Origin: Oleispirillum sp965228165 | Lineage (GTDB): Bacteria; Pseudomonadota; Alphaproteobacteria; Rhodospirillales; Rhodospirillaceae | Reading direction: 5' to 3' | Length of the DNA: 64,000 nucleotides | Assembly: GCA_965228165.1 (NCBI GenBank) | Contig: CBDDHB010000003.1 | Location: forward strand, 682,001 to 746,000 | Shown here: piece by piece, positions 15,895 to 26,033 of the stretch | Layout: every line of letters starts with the position of its first letter | How positions within the stretch are numbered: position 1 is the stretch's first letter | Program-made: the position numbers and the translations under genes | Notes under the pieces: generated by a model | What the model was told of the DNA's origin: nothing | Seen by the model: only the letters and a program-made list of their open reading frames with translations | The model's database searches: none

Positions 15895-16617
15895 AGCCGG
15901 GGGGGCGCCCGCCGCGCGCGGCGGCGGCGCGAAGCCGTGATAGGTCTCGTGGAACCAGCGCACGCAGCGCGCCGCCAGGGCGGCGGTGGCGTCGATCAGC
16001 GTCGGATCGCCCTTGGGCATCGCCGCCGGAATTTCGGTGCAGGCGAGAATCACCGCCGCCGCGCCCCGCGCCCGCTGCGCCTCCGCCTGACGAACGAAAA
16101 TCTCTCGCGCCTCGGCGATCCGCCCCGCCTTGACCAGGGCGATGCCGTGCCCGACCGCCGCAAGGTCGGACTCCGACGGCGGCAGCAACCGCCAGCGTTC
16201 GGCGTCCAGACGGCGCGCATAGACCCCGGCGGCGTGGGTGCCCGCCGTCGCCATCACCGCCACCCGACCGCCGCCGGGCAGTTCCCTGGCCAGCAGGTCG
16301 GCCACCGCATCGACGATGTGAAGGATCGGCGGCAGGTCGTCGGCTTCCAGGGCCTCGACCCAGTGGTGCGCGGTGTTGCAGGGGATCGCCACCGCCGTCG
16401 CCCCGGCCCGCGCCAGTTCCCGGATTCCCAGACGCAGGGCGGGCAGCGGGCTTTCGCCGCCGCGCAGGATGCAGGCGGTGCGGTCGGGAATTTGCGGCAC
16501 CGAGCGCACCACCACCGGGATGTGCTGCTGATCGGTTTCCGCCTCGGTGGCGGCGACCAGCTTCGCCAGAAAATCGACCGTGGCCAGGGGCCCCATGCCG
16601 CCCAGAACTCCCAACAT
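15876..16617 (-). CDS. Aspartate/glutamate racemase family protein (3' end out of frame)
   Basis: Member of the two-cysteine, PLP-independent Asp/Glu/hydantoin racemase superfamily (YgeA/RacX type). Both catalytic cysteines are seen in AIPCNTAHHW and ILACTEIPAAMP, with the N-terminal LGGMGPLATVDF. The family domain ends near residue 229 (WFHETYHG). As written the frame does not stop there but runs antisense through all of truA to 15127. Removing one base from the G7 run at 15899-15905 brings in a TGA at 15876-15878 and a product of about 247 residues, so I give that end. Start 16617 was preferred to an ATG at 16650. It is divergent from a LysR gene that may control it. Confidence 0.7.
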
Positions 16618-16691
16618 TTCGCGTCGCCTCAAGGTTTTTCCTTCCCCCATCCTGGGGCGGAGCCGGGCGGCGGGTCCAATGCAAAGGGAAA

Positions 16692-16719
16692 ATCGGTTAT
16701 GCGTTTTCGGAATAACGAT
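16692..16719. promoter_or_regulatory. Possible LysR operator in divergent promoter region
   Basis: ATCGGTTAT (16692-16700) and ATAACGAT (16712-16719) form an imperfect dyad with an 11-base centre in the 141-bp gap between the divergent racemase and LysR genes. This is the usual place for an autoregulatory LysR site. The local sequence is also much more AT-rich than the genes around it. Confidence 0.4.
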
Positions 16720-16758
16720 TACAATACAGCAAGCTAAACCGAACCCGAGGGGGCCGCG

Positions 16759-17661
16759 ATGGAACTCGACTGGCTGGAGGATTTCCTCGCCCTGTCCGTC
16801 ACCCTGAACTTTTCCCGCGCCGCCGAGGCCCGCAACGTCACCCAATCGGCGTTCAGCCGCCGCATCCGCAATCTGGAAATGTGGGTCGGCACCAGCCTGA
16901 TCGACCGCGGCGTCTATCCGGCGGCGCTGACCCCGGCGGGGATCGCCTTCCGCTCCGCCGCGACGGATCTGGTGCAGCAGCTTGCCCAGGCGCGGGAAGA
17001 GGCCCTGGGCCGCACCCCGACCCATGGCGGGGTGATCTCGTTCACCGCGCTGCACACCCTGGCCTTGAGCTTCTTCCCCGCCTGGCTGCGCCGCCTGGAG
17101 GAATCCCTGGGGCCTCTCAAGACCCGCATGGCGGCGACCAACGTCCACGACTGCGTCGAGGCGGTCGGCACCGGCGCCTGCGACCTGATGCTGTGCTACA
17201 GCCACCCGATCGTCCCCACCGCGGTGGACATCGGGCGCAACCCGTCGCTGCGTCTGGCCAGCGACCGCATCCTGCCGGTCTGCGCGCCGGACGCGGCGGG
17301 ACGCCCGCTCCACGACCTGGAAGGGGAAGGCGGCGCGCTGCCCTATCTGTGCTATACCCCGGACAGCTTCCTCGGCCGCATCGTGCAGACGATCGTCGAC
17401 CGCGAGGATCTCTCTTCCCGGCTCGACTTCTGCTACGAGAACTCGATGTCCGAGGCGTTGAAGGCCGACGCGTTGCAGAATCGGGGACTCGCCTGGCTGC
17501 CGGAAAGCGCGATCCGCCGCGAACTCGCCGAAGGGTCCCTGGTGCAAAGCGGCGGCGAACGCCTGACCATGGCGGTGGACATCCGCCTTTACCGCGCCGC
17601 CGAGCGCAGCCGCAGGGAAGTGCGGCGGCTTTGGGCCTTGGCGGAAAAACAAACCCTTTGA
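16759..17661 (+). CDS. LysR-family transcriptional regulator (YjiE/HypT-like)
   Basis: A 300-residue regulator with an N-terminal winged helix-turn-helix (WLEDFLALSVTLNFSRAAEA, VTQSAFSRRIRNLE) and a substrate-binding-like C-terminal domain. The N-terminus DWLEDFLAL and the WVG following the HTH are typical of the YjiE/HypT branch, whose E. coli member responds to hypochlorite. The ligand here is unknown. Divergent orientation points to control of the racemase gene and of itself. Confidence 0.85.
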   Translation: MELDWLEDFLALSVTLNFSRAAEARNVTQSAFSRRIRNLEMWVGTSLIDRGVYPAALTPAGIAFRSAATDLVQQLAQAREEALGRTPTHGGVISFTALHTLALSFFPAWLRRLEESLGPLKTRMAATNVHDCVEAVGTGACDLMLCYSHPIVPTAVDIGRNPSLRLASDRILPVCAPDAAGRPLHDLEGEGGALPYLCYTPDSFLGRIVQTIVDREDLSSRLDFCYENSMSEALKADALQNRGLAWLPESAIRRELAEGSLVQSGGERLTMAVDIRLYRAAERSRREVRRLWALAEKQTL

Positions 17662-17731
17662 CGCCTTGCCGGAATGCACCATCTTGGAGTCTGATGAAGC
17701 GGCGGGACAACCGTTGCGGTGAGGCCTGGGA

Positions 17732-20700
17732 GTGACCGATTCACCGGACGCGGTGCGCGTCGTTCTCGACGACGGCGGATTCGCCGCCATCGGCGCCGCC
17801 GATTTCCGTTTCGACGGCAAGGCGGCGGCCCTGGCGATCGCCTTCGTCTCCCCCTTCCTCGACTTCGCGGCGACCTGCCGCCGCCTCAAGGCCCTGGCCG
17901 GGGAAACCCCGCTGGTGGCGATGACCACGGCGGGCGAGCTGTGCGCCGCCGCCGCCGACCCGCTCTACCGCCCGGTGGACGAGGCGCGCCCCCATCTGGT
18001 GGTGCAGATTTTCTCGCCCGGCCTGCTGAGCGCGGCGGTGCGTTCCGTCGATCTGTCCGGCGGCGCGGACCGGGTGGAGGCGATCGCCGCCGAACTCGCC
18101 CGCATCGAACTGCCGTTCGCCATCGATTCCCGCGACACCCTGGCCCTCGCCTTCGTCGATGGACTGTCGGGGGGCGAGGACTTCCTGATGGAGGCGGCCT
18201 ATCAAACCGGGCGCTTCCCCTGCCTGTTCGTCGGCGGCTCGGCGGGCGGACGCCTGGACTTTTCCGCCACCTGGCTGTTCGACGGCGACGCCGTGCGCGC
18301 CAACGCGGCGGTGATCGCCTTCGTCAAGCTCGCCCCCGGCAAGCGCTATGGCGTGCTGAAAAGCCAGAACTTCCGCAAGACCGGAAAGTCCTTCGTGGTG
18401 GTCGATGCCGACCCGGCGACGCGCTCCATCTCCACCCTGCTCGACCCGGACGGCGACGCGGTGCGCCCGGCGATCGGCTTTCTGGCCGAATCCCTCGGCA
18501 CCGATGCCGCCGGTCTGGCCGGAAAACTGGTCGGGCACACCTTCGGCATCGAACTCGACGGCGAGATTTTCGTCCGTTCGGTGGCGCGCATCGACGACGC
18601 GGCGGACCGCCTGCACTTCTTCTGCGACGTCCATCAGGGCGACGAACTGCTGCTGGAGGCCACCGACTTCGCGGCGCAGACCCGAACCGACGTCGCCGCC
18701 TTCCTCTCCGGCAAGCCCAAGCCCCTGTCGGTGATCCTCAACGACTGCATCCTGCGGCGGCTCAACAACCAGGATCGCCTGCACCAGTTGACCGGCCTGT
18801 GGCCGTGCCCGGCGGCGGGGTTTTCCACCTTCGGCGAACTCCTCGGGATCAACGTCAACCAGACCCTGACCGCGGTCGCCTTTTTCGACGAGGCGGACGG
18901 CCCGGTGGCCGACGATTTCGTCGATCGTTTTCCCGTCCACTACGCCCGCTTCCACACCTATTTCACCCGCCGCCGCCTGCACCGACTGGAAATCGTCAAC
19001 CGCCTGCGCGCCGAGATCACCCGCCGCCTCACCCAGCACCTGGGGGCGAGTCCGGAACTCGCCTGCGAGATCGAGGGCGTGCTGACCCACGTCTCCGACG
19101 TGCGCGCCAGCCTGGACAACATCCGCGCCACCATCTCGCGCGAGGTGGAGGCGGAACGCCGCGCCCACCGGGCCGAACAGCAACTGGCCGACGCCATCGA
19201 GGCGATCAGCGAGGGCTTCGCCCTCTACGACGCCGAGGACCGCCTGGTTCTGGCGAATTCCCGCATTCGCGCGATGTTCCCCGGCATCGACGACGCCTTC
19301 GCCATCGGACGCAGCTTCGTCGAGATCGTGAACCACGCCGCCGAGCGGGGGCTTTACGGCTATACCGGCGCCGACCTGAAGGGTTTCCTCGAACAGCGAC
19401 TTCAGGCGCACCGCGCCGCCGATGGCAGCCCGACGCTGCAACGGATGACCGACGGCACCTGGCTGATCAACCGCGAAAACCGTACCCGCGACGGCGGCGT
19501 CGTCGGCATCCGCACCGATGTCACCGCGCTGAAGGAGCGCGAAACCGAACTGGAGAAGCTGAAAACCCGCTACGAGCTGATCCTCGACGCGGCGGGGGAC
19601 GGCATCGTCGGCATCGACGCCAAAGGCCGGGTGCGCTTCGCCAACCCGGCGGCGGCGCGGATGCTGGGCGTCACCCCGGCGGAGATGGAGGAAAAGACCC
19701 TCGCCGCCACCCTGGGCGCGGCGATGCTGCCCGCCTTCCCCCCTGCGCTGCGGGGGAGGCCATGCCGCCTCCGGCGAGTGCCAGTGCCACCGCGCCGACG
19801 GCGCGCCGTTCACCGCCGAATACATCCTCACCCCGATTTGCGAGGACGGCCAGTGCATCGGCGCGGTGCTGACCCTGGAAGAAATCGACCGCCGCGTCGC
19901 CTTCGCCGACGGCCCCTTCCGCCGGGTCATCGACAGCGGCGAAACCGTCACCAGCGACGACGCCGTCTTCGTCGTCGGCGAAGACCGCCGCCTTGCCGTC
20001 GCCTTCGCCGCCGCGCCGCTGGAGGAAGGCGGACGCGCCCGCATCGCGGTGATCTCGTTCCGCGGCATCGACGCGATCAAGGAGGCGCAGCGCGAGGCGT
20101 TGCAGGCGTCGCGTCTGGCCAGCGTCGGCCAACTGGCGGCGGGGGTGGCGCACGAGATCAACACCCCGATCCAGTACGTCGGCGACAATCTGCGCTACAT
20201 CCAGGACACCTTTCCCGACATCGTCGCCGCCCTGACCGAGATGCGGGCCGCCCTGCCGCCGGACGACGCCCGCGCGATGATGGACCGGCACGCCATCGGC
20301 GATATCCTCGACGACTATCCCGACGCCATCGACCAGGCCTTGCAGGGGGTCGGCCACGTCACCCACATCGTCCGCTCGATGAAGGACTTCTCCCACCCCG
20401 GCGACGGCGCCAAGGTCGGCACCGACGTCAACGCGGCGATCGACAGCACCGCCACCGTCTGCCGCAACGAATGGAAGCACGTGGCGCGCCTGGAAACCGA
20501 CCTCGCCGCCGATCTGCCGAAAATCCTGTGCTTCCCCGCCGACCTCAACCAGGCGCTCCTGAACCTGATCGTCAACGCCGCCCACGCCATCGCCGAAAAG
20601 GGGGAAAGCGCCCTGGACACGATCCGGGTGAGCACCCGGCTGGACGGCGACTGGCTGGAAATCCGCGTCGCCGACGACGGCCTCGGCGTGCCCAAGGCGT

Positions 20701-20882
20701 TGCGCAACCGCATCTTCGACCCCTTCTTCACCACCAAGGGCGTGGGCAAGGGCACCGGACAGGGCCTGTCGATCTGCCAGGACATCGTGGTCAGGAAACA
20801 CGGCGGCAAGATCTTCCTGGACGAAACCGCCGCCCCCGGCGCGACCTTCGTGGTCCGCCTGCCGGCGGACGACCCGTCTTGA
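17732..20882 (+). pseudogene. FIST-PAS sensor histidine kinase, frameshifted
   Basis: Joining two frames gives a cytosolic kinase of about 1049 residues. It has FIST N and C sensor domains (about 1-390; FVDGLSGGEDFLMEAAYQTG, FVGGSAGG), a coiled coil, a PAS domain (AISEGFALYDAEDRLVLANS), and a second PAS (YELILDAAGDGIVGIDAKGR). A histidine kinase core follows with VAHEINTPIQYV (phospho-His), NLIVNAAHAI, VADDGLGVPK, FDPFFTTK and GKGTGQGLSI. The frame breaks in the second PAS domain near 19739-19755, where one base too many occurs in TTCCCCCCT or CGGGGGA. As written, translation from the GTG at 17732 loses the kinase core. FIST domains are thought to sense small ligands such as amino acids. No response regulator is adjacent. 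Confidence 0.8.
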
Positions 20883-20946
20883 CACCCCGCCGGGAGGGAG
20901 GGAGACTCCCCCCATATTCCCCACCCGCCAAACCGGAAAGGCCGTC

Positions 20947-22233
20947 ATGTCCGAAACGCCAAGCTTCGGGGGACTTCCCTACGACCGCCTGCTGCGCCTG
21001 TTCTCCAGCGACGTCGGTTCGGTCCCCGCGCTGGTCTGGCGCGCCGATCTGGTGAAGAACGAAATCACCTTCCTCACCGACCATGCGATTCCGGGGCTGG
21101 AGGACACCATCCCCCGCCTGTTGCAGGACGCCGCCAGCGCCGACGCGATCCTGGCGGCGCAGGACCGCGCGGTGTTCGCCCGCTTCCACGAACGCCTGCG
21201 GCAGCGCCAGCCGGTGTCCGAGGTGTTCCGCGCCCACGGCCGCGACGGCCTGATGCGCTGGCTCTATATCCTCGGCACGCCGGACCCGGAAATGACCTTC
21301 TGCTATCTCGGCCTCTTGGCCGACTGCACCGGACTGGCCAACGGCATCCTGCAACGCGGCAGCGAAACCGGACTGGCCGAACACGTCGAGCTGTTCGACA
21401 ATCCGGTGTTCATGGTCGATACCGCCAACCGCCGGGTGTTCGCCGCCAACGCCGCGGCGCGCGCCGCCTTCGGCCTGGACCCGGCGAACGACCCGGCCAC
21501 CCTGGACGGCATGTTCGCCGCCAACGCCGACGCCTATCTGCGCGACATCTACGAACGGCTGCTGTTTTCCCGCGCCTGGAACGGCCTTCTCACCATCCGC
21601 GACGGCCAGGGACGGCCGACGGTGTGCATGAGCCGGGTGCGCGCCTACGACCGCGACGGGCGCAGCCTGTTGTGGTTTTCGGTCAATCCGCGCCAAAACC
21701 CCAGGGAAGCGGATCGCACCGCCGCCGCCGCCGCGCCGGAAGTGGCGGCGGCGCTGGCCGGGGCGCGCGACATTCGCGGTCTGCTGCGGGTGCTGTTGGA
21801 GCACCAGCTGCCGGGAAGCCACGTCGACGCGGCGATGCTGTCGCAGATCTTCATCGCCGACGGCCGGGTGGCGGTGACCGGCGTCGGCGCGCCCTTCGAA
21901 AGCGTCCACGACAACGATACCCACCCCTACCAGGGGTCGATCGCCGAGAACATGGTGCTGTTCGACCTGCCCCACATCATCGTCGAGGACACCGCGAAAA
22001 GCATCAAGCCGATCGACTGGGCGCTGTTCATCCCCAAGGGCATCCGTTCGTACCTGGCGCTGCCCTTTTTCGTCGATGGGGTGCTGCGCGAGGTGCTGAT
22101 TTTCTGCTCCACCCGGCCCCACGCCTTCTCGGACGACGGCATCGCCCCCTACGCCGGTCTGGCGGAAGGCCTGTGGGCGGAACTGCCGCGCCTGCTGCCC
22201 GCCCTGCCCAGGGCTTCGGACGCGGCGCCGTAA
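20947..22233 (+). CDS. PAS-domain protein of unknown function
   Basis: A 428-residue soluble protein starting 64 bases after the FIST kinase, in the same direction. The N-terminal half holds a PAS-like region (PALVWRADLVKNEITFLTDHA) and a second one (HVELFDNPVFMVDTANRRVFAANAAAR). The C-terminal part (about 290-420) looks GAF-like (SQIFIADGRVAVTGVGAPF, YLALPFFVDGVLREVLIFCS). No catalytic output domain is visible, so it may be a sensor or scaffold working with the kinase. That pairing is inferred from position only. Confidence 0.65.
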   Translation: MSETPSFGGLPYDRLLRLFSSDVGSVPALVWRADLVKNEITFLTDHAIPGLEDTIPRLLQDAASADAILAAQDRAVFARFHERLRQRQPVSEVFRAHGRDGLMRWLYILGTPDPEMTFCYLGLLADCTGLANGILQRGSETGLAEHVELFDNPVFMVDTANRRVFAANAAARAAFGLDPANDPATLDGMFAANADAYLRDIYERLLFSRAWNGLLTIRDGQGRPTVCMSRVRAYDRDGRSLLWFSVNPRQNPREADRTAAAAAPEVAAALAGARDIRGLLRVLLEHQLPGSHVDAAMLSQIFIADGRVAVTGVGAPFESVHDNDTHPYQGSIAENMVLFDLPHIIVEDTAKSIKPIDWALFIPKGIRSYLALPFFVDGVLREVLIFCSTRPHAFSDDGIAPYAGLAEGLWAELPRLLPALPRASDAAP

Positions 22234-22422
22234 CTGGTCCGACCAGACTGGCGTCGTTCTGGCTTCCCCACCCTCGATTCGTCCTCCGTTTCCCGAGAAG
22301 TTGCGAACGACTCTCGATTAACCGGGAGAAACCCTGGGAACGAACCCGTCCAATCTGCCCCAACCAGCATGGAATTCCGCTTGGCGCCCCCCATTCGTGT
22401 GGGCTAACCTGAGGGCGTTCTC

Positions 22423-22441
22423 GGGTCGAGTCTCTCGACCC
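22423..22441. promoter_or_regulatory. Perfect palindrome ahead of gntR
   Basis: GGGTCGAG TCT CTCGACCC is a perfect 8-bp inverted repeat ending 34 bases before the GntR start. It may be the regulator's own operator or a hairpin in its leader. Apart from this I see nothing clear in the 241-bp gap 22234-22474. Confidence 0.45.
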
Positions 22442-22474
22442 TTGGGATAACTGGCTGGACCAGGGGACCCCATC

Positions 22475-23149
22475 ATGGCCGCCGCCTGCACCGACCGCAT
22501 CCTCGACCTCGTCGCCACCCTCCGCCTGGGGGAGGGCGACCGTCTGCCCGGCGAGCGCGAGTTGGCGGCACACCTGGGATTCAGCCGCAACACCGTGCGC
22601 GAATTCCTGATCGACCTGGCGGCGCGCGGCCAGGTGGAAATCCGCAAGCGCAGCGGCTGCTATCTGCTGTCGGCGACGCCGCCGACCCCCTGGCAAAGCC
22701 TGCATGCCGACGTCGAAGGCGCGATCGACGCCCTGCGCGCCGTCGGGCCGCACCTGGCGGCGCGCGCCGCGCGGAACTGTCCGCCGGAACAGACCCGCCG
22801 CCTGGAGACCGTCACCGCCCGTCTGGGGCGCTATCTGGTCAACCGCGACGCGACGCAAACCGCGCGCGAGTACGTCACCTTTTTCGTCGTCCTCGCCGCC
22901 CAGGCGGGCAACCCGTGCCTGGAACTCCTGATCAAGGAGATCGCCGCCGCGCACCCTCACTTAAGCCGCGTCGTCGGCATGGACAAGGCCGGGGTGGAGG
23001 CGTTCTTCGCGCTGCACGTCAGCCTGTTGCAGGCGATTCAGAACCACGACGCGCGGCGCGCCCTGCCCCTGGCGGCGCACGGCCTGGACGCCTTCGCCGC
23101 GATGCTGGGCCACGGCGCGCACGCCGAAGCGCAGGAGCACGTGGCATGA
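22475..23149 (+). CDS. GntR-family (FadR-type) transcriptional regulator
   Basis: 224 residues with an N-terminal winged helix (GERELAAHLGFSRNTVREFL, then VEIRKRSGCYLL) and an all-helical FCD-like C-terminal ligand domain (RLETVTARLGRYLVNRDATQ onward). The ATG at 22475 follows AGGGGACC. The gene ends in an ATGA overlap with a 66-residue ORF and precedes the membrane protein and metallo-hydrolase genes, which it probably regulates. The effector is unknown; FCD members commonly bind small organic acids, sometimes through a metal ion. Confidence 0.85.
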   Translation: MAAACTDRILDLVATLRLGEGDRLPGERELAAHLGFSRNTVREFLIDLAARGQVEIRKRSGCYLLSATPPTPWQSLHADVEGAIDALRAVGPHLAARAARNCPPEQTRRLETVTARLGRYLVNRDATQTAREYVTFFVVLAAQAGNPCLELLIKEIAAAHPHLSRVVGMDKAGVEAFFALHVSLLQAIQNHDARRALPLAAHGLDAFAAMLGHGAHAEAQEHVA

Positions 23150-23346
23150 ACCGTCGAGACTTCTTTTCCCGGATCAATCCCTTCCGGGTCGATGCGCGGC
23201 AGGGGGAAAAGACCGCCCTGACGGAACGGAAAGAGGCCGTGATCAACGACCTGTTCCGGCTCGCCATGGCGCGCGGCATCGACCCCGCAACCGTGGACCC
23301 CGAGCGACTGCCCGAGTTGCTCGGCCTGAAGGCAGGAGAACCCTAA
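23146..23346 (+). CDS. 66-residue protein of unknown function
   Basis: Starts within the gntR stop (ATGA) so is translationally coupled to it. The product begins MNRRDFFSRINPFRV, is basic at its start, and ends in a helix-rich segment (NDLFRLAMARGIDPATVDPE). No membrane helix, signal peptide or known motif is visible. It may be a small accessory factor for the downstream membrane protein, but only its position suggests so. High coding bias and the clean overlap support it as a real gene. Confidence 0.6.
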   Translation: MNRRDFFSRINPFRVDARQGEKTALTERKEAVINDLFRLAMARGIDPATVDPERLPELLGLKAGEP

Positions 23347-23432
23347 ACCAACGCAACGGAAACGGCGCGGGGAAAGGGCCGGCAAGTCGAAATCCCCCGC
23401 GCCGGATTATCCCAAACCAAGGAGGTTGTCTC

Positions 23433-24839
23433 ATGGAAGCGGACAATCGGGGGGTAAGCTATCTCGAAAGCCGTAAGCTCGTCAAACGCTGGGACGGGCC
23501 GTGGCCGGCAGTAGCCAACATCCTCATGATCTTCGCGATTTTCTACGCCACCTGGTGGATCTTTCACGATCCGCGCGGCATCATGCGCATGTACACGCCG
23601 TATCTCGGCTACATGGTCTGCCGCTGGCTGCTGATCATTTTTATCTGGTTGGCCTACATTCTCGATTATTGGCCGTTCAAGCGCAGCTGGCTCAACAAGA
23701 CCCATCCGGTGGTCAAGGGAACCGTCCTCACCGCCGCCTGCGTGTTGACCATGCTGGTTCTGACCGAGGGCTTCTTCAAGGGCATCCTGGGCCAGTACGG
23801 CATCGCCTATTTCAGCCCCAGCCGCCTGCATGCTATGGGCCTGACCGAGTTCTACGCCGAGGAATACGCGACGGAAGCGATCATGATGTTCGCCGCCATC
23901 GCCTCGTGGCTGGCCCCCTCCTGGGTGGTCGCCTGCGAGAACGCCCCCTGGCAGAAACTGGATCAGCCGGCGCGCGGCATCACCATCATCGTGGTGACCT
24001 TCTTCATGGCCACCATCGTCTATTTCGTCACCATGCACTCGCACATGGCGATCCTGTTCTATCCCTGGCAGCAGTACACCGCGATCACCCCGCCCTATTG
24101 GGAAGGGTTCGCCAACACCGTGTCGGGCAATTTCCACATTGCCTGGATCATGTGCTGCACGGTGGTGGTCTGGGTGTATGAAAGCATCTGGGAACGCTAT
24201 CCCTTCAACCTGATCAAGACCAACTGGCTGCGCCGGGTTTCCGCCTTCTTCGGCATCATCGCGGTGGCGTTCTGCCTGTGCTTCTTCCTGTTCTACGCGC
24301 AGGATCTGGCCTGGGGCCTGAACATCCGCGGCACCCGCCGCGACATGGCGCCCGACTGGCGTTGGCTGCACGTCGGCGAAAGCGCGATCTTCTGGCTGGT
24401 CGGGGTTCTTGCCCTCTCCTTCTATGGCGGCAACTGGCCGACCAAGTTCAGCCGTCCGGTCAACGTCTTCCTGCGCACGGTGATCAGCCTGGCGATCGGC
24501 ATCGCGGTGTACTTCCTGTACTACCGCTACGCCCACCTGTTCCTCGGCACCCAGAAGGGCATGTCGCATCCGCAGCAGTTCCCGATGATCCCGATGATCT
24601 GGCTGATCAACATCTTCCTGGTCAACATGTGGTTCATGGACGGCTGGCCGGGGTGGCGGGCGGTGCCCAAGACCGCCGAGGAACTGGAAAAGGTCGAGGA
24701 AACCATCGTCGCCCACGACGTCAAGTGGACGCCCAGCCTGGCCAAGGGCCTGGCGGTCGGCGCGGTGGCGGGCGCGGTGGTCTACGTCGGGGTGATCAAC
24801 ATCCTGCCGTGGGTCGGCCAGATCCAGATGATTAAGTGA
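23433..24839 (+). CDS. Polytopic membrane protein of unknown family
   Basis: A 468-residue protein with about eleven hydrophobic helices, for example ANILMIFAIFYATWWIF, YMVCRWLLIIFIWLAYILDY, GITIIVVTFFMATIVYFVTM, AFFGIIAVAFCLCFFLFYA and MIWLINIFLVNMWFMDGW. It is rich in Trp, Tyr and His at helix ends, with repeated HxH or WxxY patterns (VTMHSHMAILFYPW) that could bind metal or a cofactor. I do not recognise the family. A very strong AAGGAGG site precedes ATG 23433. The next gene encodes a Tat-exported metallo-hydrolase 22 bases downstream, so the two probably form one periplasmic-membrane system. Confidence 0.75.
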   Translation: MEADNRGVSYLESRKLVKRWDGPWPAVANILMIFAIFYATWWIFHDPRGIMRMYTPYLGYMVCRWLLIIFIWLAYILDYWPFKRSWLNKTHPVVKGTVLTAACVLTMLVLTEGFFKGILGQYGIAYFSPSRLHAMGLTEFYAEEYATEAIMMFAAIASWLAPSWVVACENAPWQKLDQPARGITIIVVTFFMATIVYFVTMHSHMAILFYPWQQYTAITPPYWEGFANTVSGNFHIAWIMCCTVVVWVYESIWERYPFNLIKTNWLRRVSAFFGIIAVAFCLCFFLFYAQDLAWGLNIRGTRRDMAPDWRWLHVGESAIFWLVGVLALSFYGGNWPTKFSRPVNVFLRTVISLAIGIAVYFLYYRYAHLFLGTQKGMSHPQQFPMIPMIWLINIFLVNMWFMDGWPGWRAVPKTAEELEKVEETIVAHDVKWTPSLAKGLAVGAVAGAVVYVGVINILPWVGQIQMIK

Positions 24840-24861
24840 GCACGGGGAAGGAGGAAAAACC

Positions 24862-26022
24862 ATGACTGAAGACATCACCACTTCCCGCCGCGATTTCGTC
24901 AAGGGCGTCGCCACCGGCGCGATCGGCGGCACCCTTGCCGGGATGGGGCTGTATTCCTATACCGGCTCGGCCTACGACCGCCTGCCCAAGGTGGCCCGCA
25001 ACCAACAGGACTTCGGCGCGGTGCGCAGCGTCAAGGTTCTCAACATCTCGGAAACCAGCTGGTTCAACAACGCCCACCTGATGGAAGACATCAAGAAGGC
25101 GGGCGGCCTGCTGGTCGATCACTACACCATCGGCTGGGCGCCCTTCGGCAACGGCAAGGGCCCCGGCAAGTCGAGCTACGAGGAAGGCATCTCCAGCATC
25201 AAGAAGATGCTTCCCGGCGACCTGGAGGAAGCCTGGGCCTTGCAGACCAAGCAGTCCCTTCACCCCGACAATCCGGGTGGGTTCTCCACCCTGATCGAGG
25301 TCGAGGATCTGGACGGCAGCAAGCACAAGTACCTTCTGGACACCGGCTGGTCCTACACCTGGATGGACCAGAGCTTCAAGCGCGAGGGCATCGATCAACT
25401 GCTCAAATCCGGCGAGATCGAGGCCCTGATCGTCAGTCACGAGCACTTCGACCACTACTGGGGTCTGCCCGCGACGATGAAGTACAACAACAAGCTGCCG
25501 ATGTACCTGCACAAGGGCTTCTACAAGGAAGGCCTGCAATACGCCAAGGACTCCGGCTACAAGGGCGACCCGATCATCGTCGATAAGGAAATGACGCAGA
25601 TCCGCCCCGGCATGATGCTGATCAAGTTCGACGTGCCGATCATCTGCCGCACCTTCGGCGAAACCTCTCTTGCCTTCAACGTCAAGGACAAGGGGCTGGT
25701 CCTGATCTCGGGATGCAACCATCAGGGCATCCTGCAAATGACCAGCACCGCGTACCAGAAGCTGAAGTACGACAACGATCGCTTCTACGGCATCTATGGC
25801 GGGCTGCACATCTCGCCGTTCGAGGACTGGGACCCGAAGTACGATGACCTGGTCATCTCGCTCGGCAAGTGGAAGTTCGAGAAGGTCGGCTGCAACCACT
25901 GCACCGGCCACCTCACCGCCAAGAAGTTCGTCGAGCGCGGCTATCCGGTGGTGCGCGGCACCGCGCGTTTCCGGAGTTCGTCGCCGGACTACTTGGGCAA
26001 CGGCGACACCATTACCTTCTGA
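24862..26022 (+). CDS. Tat-exported metallo-beta-lactamase-fold hydrolase (COG1237-like)
   Basis: 386 residues. A twin-arginine signal (TTSRRDFVKGV, Arg9-Arg10) and hydrophobic stretch precede the mature part, so it is exported folded. The MBL metal site is SHEHFDHYWG (His193, His195, Asp197, His198), with further ligands in SGCNHQGILQ, YGGLHISPF and CNHCTGHLTA. This set matches COG1237 proteins related to dihydropterin/RFA-P synthases rather than beta-lactamases. The substrate is unknown. AAGGAGG precedes the start. It follows the membrane protein closely and is followed by a terminator-like hairpin before the COG0523 gene. Confidence 0.82.
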   Translation: MTEDITTSRRDFVKGVATGAIGGTLAGMGLYSYTGSAYDRLPKVARNQQDFGAVRSVKVLNISETSWFNNAHLMEDIKKAGGLLVDHYTIGWAPFGNGKGPGKSSYEEGISSIKKMLPGDLEEAWALQTKQSLHPDNPGGFSTLIEVEDLDGSKHKYLLDTGWSYTWMDQSFKREGIDQLLKSGEIEALIVSHEHFDHYWGLPATMKYNNKLPMYLHKGFYKEGLQYAKDSGYKGDPIIVDKEMTQIRPGMMLIKFDVPIICRTFGETSLAFNVKDKGLVLISGCNHQGILQMTSTAYQKLKYDNDRFYGIYGGLHISPFEDWDPKYDDLVISLGKWKFEKVGCNHCTGHLTAKKFVERGYPVVRGTARFRSSSPDYLGNGDTITF

Positions 26023-26033
26023 CCATCGGTACC

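Noticed and set aside
15127..17928. Minus-strand open frame of 933 codons
   Set aside because: Only 15876-16617 resembles a protein family (racemase). The rest is antisense to truA, lysR and the FIST kinase and is open because of GC-rich codon bias.
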